A stretch of 64,000 bases of DNA. Origin: Burkholderiaceae bacterium (GTDB taxonomy: Bacteria; Pseudomonadota; Gammaproteobacteria; Burkholderiales; Burkholderiaceae_E). This document shows positions 1 through 8,008 of this stretch, piece by piece. Within the stretch, counting starts at the first letter, position 1. Each line of letters starts with the position of its first letter. Position numbers and translations under genes: made by a program. A model generated the notes under the pieces. That model had not been told where the DNA came from, ran no database searches, and saw only the letters and a list, made by a program, of their open reading frames with translations. The stretch spans positions 186,001-250,000 of the forward strand of contig JACKLP010000002.1 of NCBI GenBank assembly GCA_024235875.1, given 5' to 3'.

Positions 1-200
1 ACGAGGCCGTGCTGGCGCAGACGCGGCGCGAGACGCTCAAGGCCTACGAAGACCAGATGTCGGCCTACTACGCGACGTCGCAGATCTGGGACGACGGCCT
101 GATCGACCCGGTCGATACGCGCAACGCGCTGGGGATGGCGATCTCGGTGTCCTTGAACGCGCCGCTGGGTGAGCGGGGGTACGGGGTGTTCCGGCTCTGA
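1..200 (+). CDS. Acyl-CoA carboxylase carboxyltransferase (beta) subunit, 3' end
   Basis: Only the last 66 codons or so are inside the window; the reading frame is open to the left edge, so the start lies outside. The C-terminal sequence, with YYATSQIWDDGLIDPVDTR and the final YGVFRL, matches the end of biotin-dependent carboxyltransferase beta subunits, most closely 3-methylcrotonyl-CoA carboxylase (leucine catabolism) or geranyl-CoA carboxylase. In that family this segment is part of the second crotonase-like domain. The alpha subunit is not in the window (it would normally lie downstream, but the next gene is on the other strand). Substrate cannot be decided from this fragment. Confidence 0.8.
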   Translation, partial: EAVLAQTRRETLKAYEDQMSAYYATSQIWDDGLIDPVDTRNALGMAISVSLNAPLGERGYGVFRL

Positions 201-225
201 GCGGGTGACGCGGGGCCCGGCGCCG

Positions 226-642
226 TTATCGGCGGCCGGCCGCTCGGTCGGGTCGCAGGTCCGTGAAGATGGTCCTGCCGTCCGGGCAGCGGATTTCGTT
301 TGGCGACTGCTGGTGATAGGTCCGCCAGACGCGATTGCTGGCGTCCCAGACATCGAAGTTGATGTTGACCCGCATCCGGCCGCCCGGCTGTACGGCGCGG
401 CTCGCGACGGTCGGGTGCCCCAGGTTGCGGCGGCTGCTCGTCCATTCACCGCCCGACAGGATGCGCTTGTTCTGCAGGTTCTCGGAACCGCCGAAGAGCG
501 TGTCGACCGTGCGAATGCGGATCACCGAGTCGAAGCTGTTCTTGAAACCGAACTTCACCTTGCACGCGGCGCTCGCGATCGACGGTGCGGAGGACGCCAC
601 GAGCAAGGCGACGACGACGAAGCAGCGTTTGGATGCGATCAT
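226..642 (-). CDS. Small exported protein of unknown function
   Basis: A 138-residue protein with a clear signal peptide (KR, then a hydrophobic stretch, cleavage expected after IASA, just before AC at about residue 26). The ATG at 642 was chosen over an upstream in-frame start because a GGGAG ribosome site lies 6 bases before it and the signal peptide then begins the protein. The mature part begins CKVKFGFKNSFDSVIRI and has a second Cys late in the chain, so one disulfide is possible. It resembles, loosely, the exported protein at 5166-5516 (Cys at the mature N-terminus, a beta-rich F-N/D-x2 segment followed by V-D-x-L). No known domain recognised. Confidence 0.6.
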   Translation of the reverse strand: MIASKRCFVVVALLVASSAPSIASAACKVKFGFKNSFDSVIRIRTVDTLFGGSENLQNKRILSGGEWTSSRRNLGHPTVASRAVQPGGRMRVNINFDVWDASNRVWRTYHQQSPNEIRCPDGRTIFTDLRPDRAAGRR

Positions 643-798
643 GGGTTCTCCCGTTGAGCGGAGCGAATCTTCCAGGCCGACACGGACGAGTCGACCCACC
701 CAGCCAAGGGTAACAAGCGGAGATCAGCGGACCATCCCCGAAAGGCGGGATTGGAGCGAGCGGTGCGGCGACGGCGCCGCGGTGCGTGACGCGCTCCG

Positions 799-1680
799 CT
801 ATGGACAGCGCGTCAGATGATCCCGCGCGACCCAGCCATCACGCCCGGCGGCAACGGCCCGAAGCTTGCACCAGCCGTCCTGGTGGAACTGCAGGATGGT
901 CGCGCGGACGCCCTTGCGCATCATGCCGATCACATGAAATCTGCCACCTGGGCCGTCGTAGACGTCGACGTCGTTCTTCGCGGCCGTCGTGAACAGGACC
1001 TTGCCGAGCGGCCTCGGTTTCGACTTGGGCGCGGTCGCGGCCGGCGCTTGTGTCTTCACCGGTCGCGGCCCGCAGATCAAGCCGATCGCATCGACGAACT
1101 TGCCGGCGCGACCGTGGATGCCGATCGCTGCCTGTCCCGGCGGGCAACGCTGCGTGCCCCAGTTCGTCATGAACGAGGCCATCGGGCCGGGAGGCGGGTT
1201 CGGATGGTGGTGCCAGCAGCCATTCCCCGTTTGCAGGCACAGCGTCATCGTGTCGCCCACGGTGACGGCGCTGCAGGTCATCTCGATAAAGTCCAGGAAC
1301 TTCGCCTTGGCCCCTTCGCGGGTGAAGTCGACCCGGATGGCGCTCAGGTAACGCTCCCCCGGACAGATGCCGACCTGCGGCGAGCCGCCACCGCCACCGT
1401 GATAGGGCTTGTTCCACGGTGGTTGCCTGAAGCGGCCCTCGCTCGGAATGAAGCTGCCGCACTTCAGGCCGACCGCATCGACCCACGCGCCGCTTCGCAG
1501 GTACAGGCCGACGACATAGTCGCCACTGCACAACGAACGGAAATAGCCGCCGCCAGGCCCGCCTTGGATGGGGATGTCGGTGGCGTGGACGGGTGTGCCG
1601 AAAGCCAGGCATGCGGCGACAGCCGGCAGACCCACCCGATACAGGACACGCGAACAGAGAAGTCGGATCGAAGCGCCCAT
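799..1680 (-). CDS. Exported protein with repeated lectin-like motif and C-terminal SH3-like domain (copy 1)
   Basis: A 293-residue protein. The ATG at 1680 is preceded by GAGGGG at good spacing and starts a signal peptide (cleavage near VHA, residue 33). The mature part has two copies of a motif with Cys, VxG, R, a G-x-W/F-V-D-A-x-GL core and CG (about residues 51-75 and 179-203), of the kind found in jacalin-like or vitelline-membrane-type beta-prism proteins, with a weaker third copy near 107. A proline-rich linker (about 205-227) leads to a bacterial SH3-like domain (236-293) that includes VDVYDGPGG and DGWCKL. SH3b domains often bind peptidoglycan; here a cell-wall or matrix role is inference. 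It is the downstream member of a tandem pair with the gene at 1823-2692. Confidence 0.7.
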   Translation of the reverse strand: MGASIRLLCSRVLYRVGLPAVAACLAFGTPVHATDIPIQGGPGGGYFRSLCSGDYVVGLYLRSGAWVDAVGLKCGSFIPSEGRFRQPPWNKPYHGGGGGSPQVGICPGERYLSAIRVDFTREGAKAKFLDFIEMTCSAVTVGDTMTLCLQTGNGCWHHHPNPPPGPMASFMTNWGTQRCPPGQAAIGIHGRAGKFVDAIGLICGPRPVKTQAPAATAPKSKPRPLGKVLFTTAAKNDVDVYDGPGGRFHVIGMMRKGVRATILQFHQDGWCKLRAVAAGRDGWVARDHLTRCP

Positions 1681-1822
1681 GCTTGCCCCTCGGCAAAGCG
1701 GTCCGCGTGGCAGACTGCTCGACCAGTTTGAATCGACGTCCACGCACGTCGGGTGTCACGGCGCGATCATCTTGCACGCAACGCGCCTGTTGCCAAGGAC
1801 CCATCGGAGTAGCCGAGACTGC

Positions 1823-2692
1823 CTACGGACAGCGCGTCAGATGATCGCGCGCGACCCAGCCGTCGCGCCCGGCCGCGACGGCCCGAAGCTTGCACCAGCC
1901 GTCCTGGTGGAATTGCAGGATCGCGGCGTTCTGGCCTTTGCGCATGATGCCGATCACGCGATAGTTCCCTCCGGGTCCGTCGTAGACGTCGACGTCGTTC
2001 TTCGCGCTGGCAGTGTGCGGGCGCTTGCCGAACCCCTTGAAGACCGGTTTCGCCGCTGGCGCCGCGGCCGTCGCCTTGACCGGCCGCGGGCCACAGATCA
2101 GGCCGATGGCGTCGACGAACTTGCCGGCACGGCCGTGGATGCCGATCGCGGCCTGGCCGGGGGGGCAGGGGCGTGTTCGCCTGCTTTCAATGAAGACCGC
2201 CGGGTTCTGCGTGGGATGCCTGCTCCAGCATCCATGCCCGGTATGCAGGCACAGCTTGACCGGGTCTCCGACGGAGATCGGTGAGCACGTCATCTCGACG
2301 AAGTCCAGGAACTTCGGCTTGGTGCCTTCGCGGGTGAAATCGACGCGTATGGCGCTCACATAGCGCTCGCCCGGACAGATGCCAACCTGCGGCGAGCCGC
2401 CGCTGCCGCCGTGATAGGGCGTGTTCCAGGGCGGCCGCTTGAAGCGGCCCTCGCTCGCGACGAAGGTACCGCACTTCAGGCCGATCGCATCGACCCACCC
2501 GCCGCTGCGCAGAGAGATCCCAACCACGTAGGCCCCGGTGCACATCGAGCGGAAAAGAGCACCACCAGACCCACCTTCGATTCCCAATTCGACGGCGCGC
2601 GCGGGCGTTGCCATCGACAGGAACGCGGCAAGCACCGTCAGGCCCGCCGGGTACAGGACACGCGAACAGAGAAGCCGGATCGAGGCGCTCAT
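1823..2692 (-). CDS. Exported protein with repeated lectin-like motif and C-terminal SH3-like domain (copy 2)
   Basis: A 289-residue paralogue of the gene at 799-1680, with about two thirds of residues shared over the whole length: same signal peptide start (SASIRLLCSRVLY), same two Cys/G-W-V-D-A-I-G-L-K-C-G repeats, same SH3-like tail ending WVARDHLTRCP. The ATG at 2692 was preferred over a GTG two codons earlier because GAGGGG sits 5 bases before it, exactly as in the paralogue. Differences are concentrated between the two repeats (Trp/His-rich segment) and in the linker. The two genes are co-directional with about 140 bases between them and probably arose by tandem duplication. Confidence 0.7.
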   Translation of the reverse strand: MSASIRLLCSRVLYPAGLTVLAAFLSMATPARAVELGIEGGSGGALFRSMCTGAYVVGISLRSGGWVDAIGLKCGTFVASEGRFKRPPWNTPYHGGSGGSPQVGICPGERYVSAIRVDFTREGTKPKFLDFVEMTCSPISVGDPVKLCLHTGHGCWSRHPTQNPAVFIESRRTRPCPPGQAAIGIHGRAGKFVDAIGLICGPRPVKATAAAPAAKPVFKGFGKRPHTASAKNDVDVYDGPGGNYRVIGIMRKGQNAAILQFHQDGWCKLRAVAAGRDGWVARDHLTRCP

Positions 2693-2902
2693 GCTCACCC
2701 CTCATGCTGGCGGCCCGCGTGGCAGACCGCTCGAACGGGTCGGACCGACGTCCACGCACGTCTTGCGATGGGTGAAGATCATCGACGCGCGCCAGGCCCC
2801 GAATCGAATAACCCTGTAGCTAACGTGCCATTAGACGCCGGGGACGATCTGCAATTCGGAATGATCCGTCCGGTGGTTCGGCCGGCTCAGTGTCCGACCA
2901 CG

Positions 2903-3793
2903 CTACGGCTGGCCCAGTGCGTCGCAGCGAACCCGCTCGGCGCCATGGATCCGTCGAAACCCGTCCGGGCCCGGCCTGGCAACTTTTCGGATCGCACGCG
3001 ACGGCGCACCCTTGCCCGCGCCGCCCTCGGCGTCGCCCGCTTCGATCTCGAGGAAGTCGCCCCGGGCGACCGACAGGCCGGCGGGGAGCCGCACCAGCCA
3101 TTGTGCCCAGGACTCGACGCCGGTGGCGCAGTGGGCAAGCACCACGCGGCCCTGATCGATCTGCGCATCGGTGAGCTGCGCGTGACGCGCGGCCTCGGCC
3201 ACGGCGAACTCGTAGTCCCAGTACGAGACCGAGCCGTGGATCTCGACCCGCATCCGCCCGGACGCATCCAGCGGCGTGCAGCGCAAGGTGGTACCGGTGA
3301 TCCGGTCCGTCACATAGTCTTGCGGCCGGGCCGGGAAGGCGCCCCGATAGCGACCGAAGAAGCGAGCGAACGGACCGTCGGCGTCGTCGGCCACGATGGC
3401 GTCGATCTCGATCGTGGTGCCGCGCACTGCGCGCATGCCGTTGGGCAGCAGCACGTGCCCGAAGCGGCGCAGGCCGCGTCGGTAGGCGCCCTGCACGGAC
3501 TCGTCCTCGCAGCCGGCCCTGGCCAGCCGGTCGGCGGCCACGTCATCGCGGCTTGCGCCATGGGCGATCGCCAGGCGCAAGGACGGCGACTTCTGCAGCG
3601 CGACCCGGGACCTGGGGATCCGAAGCACCTCGACCACGGCCCGATTGCCGGGGGCCGGTGTCCATGCGCAGCCGGTCGCGCCCAGCGTCGCGACGAGCAG
3701 CGTCACCAACGCGGCGCGCCACCCGGCGCGGCATCCCGCGATCCGCTTCGGCAAGGCAGCGACGGCGCAACGCACCGGTAGCCGGCTTCGCAT
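2903..3793 (-). CDS. Putative lipoprotein of unknown function
   Basis: A 296-residue protein with a long basic N-terminus, a hydrophobic segment (LVTLLVATLGATG) and a Cys at residue 42 in a weak lipobox, so membrane anchoring through a lipidated Cys is plausible. The remainder is soluble, with no recognised domain. Its stop is followed closely by the enolase-superfamily gene's end upstream (9 bases from 3803), so the two may share a transcript. The start is uncertain: the N-terminal 25 residues are unusually long for a lipoprotein signal and a later start is possible. Confidence 0.5.
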   Translation of the reverse strand: MRSRLPVRCAVAALPKRIAGCRAGWRAALVTLLVATLGATGCAWTPAPGNRAVVEVLRIPRSRVALQKSPSLRLAIAHGASRDDVAADRLARAGCEDESVQGAYRRGLRRFGHVLLPNGMRAVRGTTIEIDAIVADDADGPFARFFGRYRGAFPARPQDYVTDRITGTTLRCTPLDASGRMRVEIHGSVSYWDYEFAVAEAARHAQLTDAQIDQGRVVLAHCATGVESWAQWLVRLPAGLSVARGDFLEIEAGDAEGGAGKGAPSRAIRKVARPGPDGFRRIHGAERVRCDALGQP

Positions 3794-3802
3794 GCGCGGC
3801 GC

Positions 3803-4888
3803 TCAGGCGCGGTAGGGGTGGTCCCGGAACAGCTCGGGCCGGAAATCCATGCCGTGTCCGGGCCGATCGGGCGGCGTGAGCATCCCGTCCACCGCGCGAT
3901 TGGGTTGCACCCACAGGTGCTCGTACCAGCCCATGTCCTCGAGCCACGACGGGTTCGGGATCGATGCCATCAGGTGCACGCTCAACTCGGGGAACAGGTG
4001 CGGCGCGATCTTCAGTCCGGCGCGATGCGCGCGGTCCGCGATCACGCGCAACTCTGTATAGCCGCCACGCATGATGTCGGGTTGCAGGATGGGGATCTTG
4101 CCGCTCGCGAAGAAGGGCTCGAGGTCGTGGTGGGTGAAATGGTTCTCGCCGCCGACCACCGGGGTGCGGATCGCCTCGGCGATCGCATGGTAGCCGTCGA
4201 AGTCGTCGGCGATCACGGGCTCCTCGAGCCAGGCCAGCCGGTAGTCGTCGAGCCGTCGACCCACGGCAATCGCTTCGTCGGCGCGCCAGCCCTGGTTGAC
4301 GTCGACCATGATCTCGATGTCGTCGCCGAGCGCGGCGCGCATGTCGCGCACGTTGGCGACGTCCTCGTCGTGGCTGAACAGGTGCGCGACCTGCATCTTG
4401 ATCGCCGAATAGCCCTGGTCGACGAAGCGCTGCGCCTTCTCGATCATGCCGTCGTGGCCGAGCCCCCGAAAGCAGCCCGAGCCGTAGATCGGCAAGGGGT
4501 CGGGCCGCCCGCCCCAGAGCTGCCACAAGGGCTTGCCCTCGGCGCGGCCGACGGCATCCCACAGCGCGATGTCTAGCGCGGACATGGCCATCACGGTGAT
4601 GCCCATGCGGCCCTGGATATAGGTGGCCTGCCACATCTTCTGCCACAGCCCCTCCACCTCGCGTGCATCCTGGCCGATCAACAGCGGCGCGAGCATCTCG
4701 TGGATGCAGGTCTGCAGGGTGCGCATGCCGCCGGCGAGCGGATGCAGGTGACCGGTGCCGACGACGCCGTCGCGGGTTTCCACCTCCACCACCAGCAGGT
4801 CGATGTTCGGGAGGGTCAGGAAACCGGTTTGTGGCGGGTCTGCAAACGGAACCGAAAGGAGATGGGTACGGATGTCGGCGATCTGCAT
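3803..4888 (-). CDS. Enolase superfamily (mandelate racemase subgroup) sugar-acid dehydratase-like enzyme
   Basis: A 361-residue protein with the N-terminal capping domain and C-terminal beta/alpha barrel of the mandelate racemase/muconate lactonizing family. Metal-ligand acids are visible at D196 (MVDVNQ), E222 (LEEP) and E248 (GGENH), and the Asp-His general base pair at D271 (QPDIMRGG) and H297 (APHLFPE). The usual KxK pair on strand 2 is K164-M-Q166, so the second Lys is replaced by Gln. Members of this subgroup usually dehydrate or racemise sugar acids; the substrate is unknown. The ATG at 4888 was chosen because MQIADIRTHLL is the typical family start; an upstream in-frame ATG at 4924 would only add a low-complexity leader. 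Confidence 0.8.
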   Translation of the reverse strand: MQIADIRTHLLSVPFADPPQTGFLTLPNIDLLVVEVETRDGVVGTGHLHPLAGGMRTLQTCIHEMLAPLLIGQDAREVEGLWQKMWQATYIQGRMGITVMAMSALDIALWDAVGRAEGKPLWQLWGGRPDPLPIYGSGCFRGLGHDGMIEKAQRFVDQGYSAIKMQVAHLFSHDEDVANVRDMRAALGDDIEIMVDVNQGWRADEAIAVGRRLDDYRLAWLEEPVIADDFDGYHAIAEAIRTPVVGGENHFTHHDLEPFFASGKIPILQPDIMRGGYTELRVIADRAHRAGLKIAPHLFPELSVHLMASIPNPSWLEDMGWYEHLWVQPNRAVDGMLTPPDRPGHGMDFRPELFRDHPYRA

Positions 4889-5165
4889 GGTGAGCCTAGG
4901 CGTCGGGGCTGAGCGGGGCGTCATCCCGCCGGGACGGGATCTGTTGCCCTCGAGTCTGCGCCAACCGGCCCGCGAATGGTCGTTTCGGATGCCAGCGGAT
5001 GAAACGCCGACGCGATCTTCGCCGTCCGAGGCGGGCCTCGCCTCCCGTTTCTCGGCGATTGCCGGCCGGCTCGCGGCGCCCTACGATTGCAGCCGTTGGT
5101 CCGGAAGGCCCCGACTGCATCGGGCGGTCGAAGCGCCGGATCCGGCCACCACAAGGAGCCCACCG

Positions 5166-5516
5166 ATGAAGTCCCTGGCAGTCGTCCCGGCCGTCGCAAT
5201 GGCGGCAATGGTCTACAGCGCGTCAGCGAGCGCAGGCTGCGCGCTGACCCTCACCTTCGACAACGACCTGAGCAAGCAAGTCACCGTACTACAGGTCGAC
5301 TCGCTCGCGACGGCCGGCAAGTGGAAGAGCGCCTACACCAAGAACTTCACTGTCGGCGCCGGCAAGAAGCTGTCCAAGGCCATCGAGATCCCGCAAGGCT
5401 GCGGCTCGACCAGTCTGCGGGTGAAATACAAGGTGGGCGCCAATAGCAAGTATGTGAACAAGGGCCCGGTCGCGACGCTCGTGAAGAAGAAGATCACGAT
5501 CGAGTTCGACGACTGA
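5166..5516 (+). CDS. Small exported protein of unknown function
   Basis: A 116-residue protein with AAGGAG 7 bases before its ATG, and a clear signal peptide (MKSLAVVPAVAMAAMVYS, cleavage after SASA near residue 21). The mature chain begins GCALTLTFDN and is Lys-rich, with a second Cys in the middle, suggesting one disulfide and a basic, beta-rich periplasmic or secreted protein. It loosely resembles the exported protein at 226-642. No known domain recognised. Confidence 0.6.
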   Translation: MKSLAVVPAVAMAAMVYSASASAGCALTLTFDNDLSKQVTVLQVDSLATAGKWKSAYTKNFTVGAGKKLSKAIEIPQGCGSTSLRVKYKVGANSKYVNKGPVATLVKKKITIEFDD

Positions 5517-5527
5517 GGCGTGGTGGC

Positions 5528-5549
5528 GGGCAGGCCGGGGCACCTGCCC
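5528..5549. terminator. Hairpin between convergent genes
   Basis: A perfect 7-base inverted repeat (GGGCAGG / CCTGCCC) with an 8-base loop lies between the convergent genes ending at 5516 and 5570. There is no T-run, so it is at best a factor-assisted or bidirectional terminator. Confidence 0.4.
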
Positions 5550-5569
5550 TGGCCGCGGGCAAGCGTCGG

Positions 5570-6817
5570 TCAGTAAGGATTCGGGTCGTCGAGCACGCCC
5601 GCCGAGACGCCGGTGTATCGGTAGACGTCGGGCAGGCCCGCCAGTGTCTCGAAGTCGATCTCTCGATCCGAGTCCGCCAGCTTGTGGATCACCACTGAAG
5701 AACTGGGAACCGACAGCGGCGCGCCCTCGCGGCAGACGGTGGGCGACTGGATCAGGCTCACGAAGTACACGGCGCTCTCGCTGGTGGTCGATATATTCGT
5801 GACGCGCCGCGCCGAATAGCCCGGCTTGCCACCGTGCTCGCGCCCGGCCACGAGCAAGGCCGTCTCGACTCCAATGCCCACGCCGCGAGCAACACCACTG
5901 CCCAGCACGCCACCCGTGCAGCCGTAGGACTGGCCGGCACCCGACGTGGTCTCGACCAGCCGGGACACGAAACTCACCAGCCGCCCCATGCGATCGCGTG
6001 AATCCAGGTGCGAATCGAAGATGACGTTGGCGAACACGGGGGGTGCAATGAAGCCACCCGAGCGGCTCAGCGTGGTGCCGGAGACATCGTCCGGGTCGGT
6101 CGGGTCGATCGTCATGAACGGGTTGTAGGGGTTCGACATGGCCTGGACGGACGTGACGGTGCCGTTCAGCGCCGCGAAGTCGAAGCCGCCCAACACGGCC
6201 AACCCTGCGCTCGTGCCGCCGATCGGTACGTTCATCGTCATCAGGGCGGCGAGGGTTCGCTCCAGCATGTGCCCTTTCCAGAAGCGCAGGTAGTGGCTCT
6301 GGTCGCCGCCGGCGATCCAGACCGCGTTCGCGCGCGCCACGATCCGGTTGACTTCGGGATCGTCGGCGGCCTGCGTGCTCGGAATCACCAGCGTCTCGAC
6401 CGAGGTGAGGCCGAGCGAGGCACCGCCCACCCAGCCGTCCTTCCAGTCGGTCGACGTCGACGACTTCTTGCCGCTATAGAAGATGTAAGGGTTGTAGGCG
6501 TCGTCGCCGGTGGCGCGGATGACCACCAGCCGGCCGCCCGTGCCCGGCGCGATGCCGGCGCGCTGGATCATCCACCGGAAGGCCTCGTCCACATCGGGGC
6601 CGCCTCCCATCAGCGCGTAGGATGGCGTGGGGCGCGCCTGTCCGATGCTGGGCTGGATCTCGGGCGAGCCGAGCGCGTAGTACGTGTACGGCGGCTTCGG
6701 CTTCTTTGCTGCCTGCGTCCGGGGCGGTGCGAATGACGCAACCAGCGCCAGCAGCAGCCCGAGCACCAGACGCCTTCCGGGGCCGAACCGAGAAACGCGC
6801 GAAATGCCCGCAACCAT
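5570..6817 (-). CDS. Exported cyanophycinase-like serine peptidase (S51 family)
   Basis: A 415-residue protein that starts at an ATG with GGAG 8 bases upstream and has a signal peptide ending near TQA (about residue 36). The body matches cyanophycinase/S51 peptidases: MGGGPDVDEAF near the mature start, then AVWIAGGDQSHYL, then the nucleophile elbow GGTSAGLAVLGG with the catalytic Ser. Cytoplasmic cyanophycinases split cyanophycin (Asp-Arg polymer) into dipeptides; exported members are thought to use external polymer or peptides. At 415 residues it is longer than cytoplasmic cyanophycinase because of the signal peptide and a C-terminal extension. It stands alone, with no cyanophycin synthetase nearby. 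Confidence 0.75.
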   Translation of the reverse strand: MVAGISRVSRFGPGRRLVLGLLLALVASFAPPRTQAAKKPKPPYTYYALGSPEIQPSIGQARPTPSYALMGGGPDVDEAFRWMIQRAGIAPGTGGRLVVIRATGDDAYNPYIFYSGKKSSTSTDWKDGWVGGASLGLTSVETLVIPSTQAADDPEVNRIVARANAVWIAGGDQSHYLRFWKGHMLERTLAALMTMNVPIGGTSAGLAVLGGFDFAALNGTVTSVQAMSNPYNPFMTIDPTDPDDVSGTTLSRSGGFIAPPVFANVIFDSHLDSRDRMGRLVSFVSRLVETTSGAGQSYGCTGGVLGSGVARGVGIGVETALLVAGREHGGKPGYSARRVTNISTTSESAVYFVSLIQSPTVCREGAPLSVPSSSVVIHKLADSDREIDFETLAGLPDVYRYTGVSAGVLDDPNPY

Positions 6818-6974
6818 GCCCGACTCCAGATGAAATGGTGGGCGCGATTCTCTCTGCGCGGCAATCCGAATGCAACGGGATTTCGTGGCCCGCAATCGTT
6901 CGTCGGGGCGCGCGTGAGGTCGGTCTTCGGTGCGCCTCACCAAAACGGGCGACTCCGGCCGCTCGGCGTGCGGC

Positions 6975-7889
6975 TCAGTCGGGTTTCCACCCCTTCGGCA
7001 CCCGCGCACGCGGAATCCTCGCCGCATCGCAGAGCGCATCGGCGATGCAGGAGAAGTCCTTGGCGCCGAACTCGTTCGCGCGCGCCGCGCTATAGGACTC
7101 GAACACCGCCGAGGCCACCGGCATCGGGACCTTCTCGGCGTGCGCGGCGCCCATCACCAGGCCCAGGTCCTTGTGCGCCAGGTCGATCGTGAAGCCGGGC
7201 GCCGTGTCGTCGGCCAGCACCTTGGCCGGGAAGTTCATTCGGAGTTGGCCGTTGTTCGCCGAGGTGCCCAGCAGCACCGACAGGGTCTTGGTCAGGTCCA
7301 GCCCGAAGCGCTGCGACAGGGCCAGGGCCTCGGCGTTGACCTGGGTGAGGGTGATTGCCACGAAGTTGTTCACGAGCTTGGTGCGCTCGCCGGTGCCCAC
7401 CGGGCCACAGTGATAGACGGTGGTGCCCATCGCGTCGAGCAAGGGCCGCACGCGCGTGAAGTCGGCATCGCTCGCGCCGACCATGAACAGGGACTCGCCG
7501 CGATCGGCATGTTCGGCCAGCCGCCCCACCGGGGCGTCGACCAGGGTCATGCCGTGGGCCTGTGCAGCGGCGCTGAGCCGGTCGGTGGCAAGCGGGTCGA
7601 TCGTGCTCATGTCCATCAGCACGCTGCCGGGCGCAGCGTGCGCGAACACGCCTTCGGGGCCGAGCGCGACCTGCTCGACTTCGAGTGCCGTGGGCAGCAT
7701 CGTGATGACGATGCGGCAGTCCTTCGCAATGCGGGCCACCGACTGACCGTCCTGTGCGCCCAGCGCTACCAGCGCGGCGACCGGGGCCGGGTCGATGTCG
7801 AGCACCATCAGCTCGAAGCCTTTCTTGCGCAGATTGCTGGCCATGCCCTTGCCCATGCGGCCCAGGCCGATGAAGCCGATTTTCTCCAT
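6975..7889 (-). CDS. Hydroxyacid/sulfolactaldehyde-type reductase (3-hydroxyisobutyrate dehydrogenase family, YihU-like)
   Basis: A 304-residue NAD(P)-dependent dehydrogenase. The Rossmann fold signature GFIGLGRMGKGMASNL opens the protein and the second domain carries the family Lys (KLVNNF). The ATG at 7889 has GAGGAG 7 bases upstream. Several segments (ITMLP, DMSTIDPLATDRL, DAPVGR, PAKVL..., IDLAHKDLG) follow the Escherichia coli YihU pattern, an enzyme that reduces sulfolactaldehyde, rather than classical MmsB. No other sulfoquinovose genes are nearby, so the substrate is only inferred as a 3-carbon aldehyde or hydroxyacid. It is divergent from the acyl-CoA synthetase at 8009. Confidence 0.75.
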   Translation of the reverse strand: MEKIGFIGLGRMGKGMASNLRKKGFELMVLDIDPAPVAALVALGAQDGQSVARIAKDCRIVITMLPTALEVEQVALGPEGVFAHAAPGSVLMDMSTIDPLATDRLSAAAQAHGMTLVDAPVGRLAEHADRGESLFMVGASDADFTRVRPLLDAMGTTVYHCGPVGTGERTKLVNNFVAITLTQVNAEALALSQRFGLDLTKTLSVLLGTSANNGQLRMNFPAKVLADDTAPGFTIDLAHKDLGLVMGAAHAEKVPMPVASAVFESYSAARANEFGAKDFSCIADALCDAARIPRARVPKGWKPD

Positions 7890-8008
7890 TGGGTGCTCCT
7901 CTTGTCGGATCGAAGACGGATGTGCGTTGGGCGCAAGGATACGTGGCATGCGCCACGCGGGCGCGTACGATGCCACTTCTGTACGGACGGGCTGGCTGGA
8001 GGTGACCG

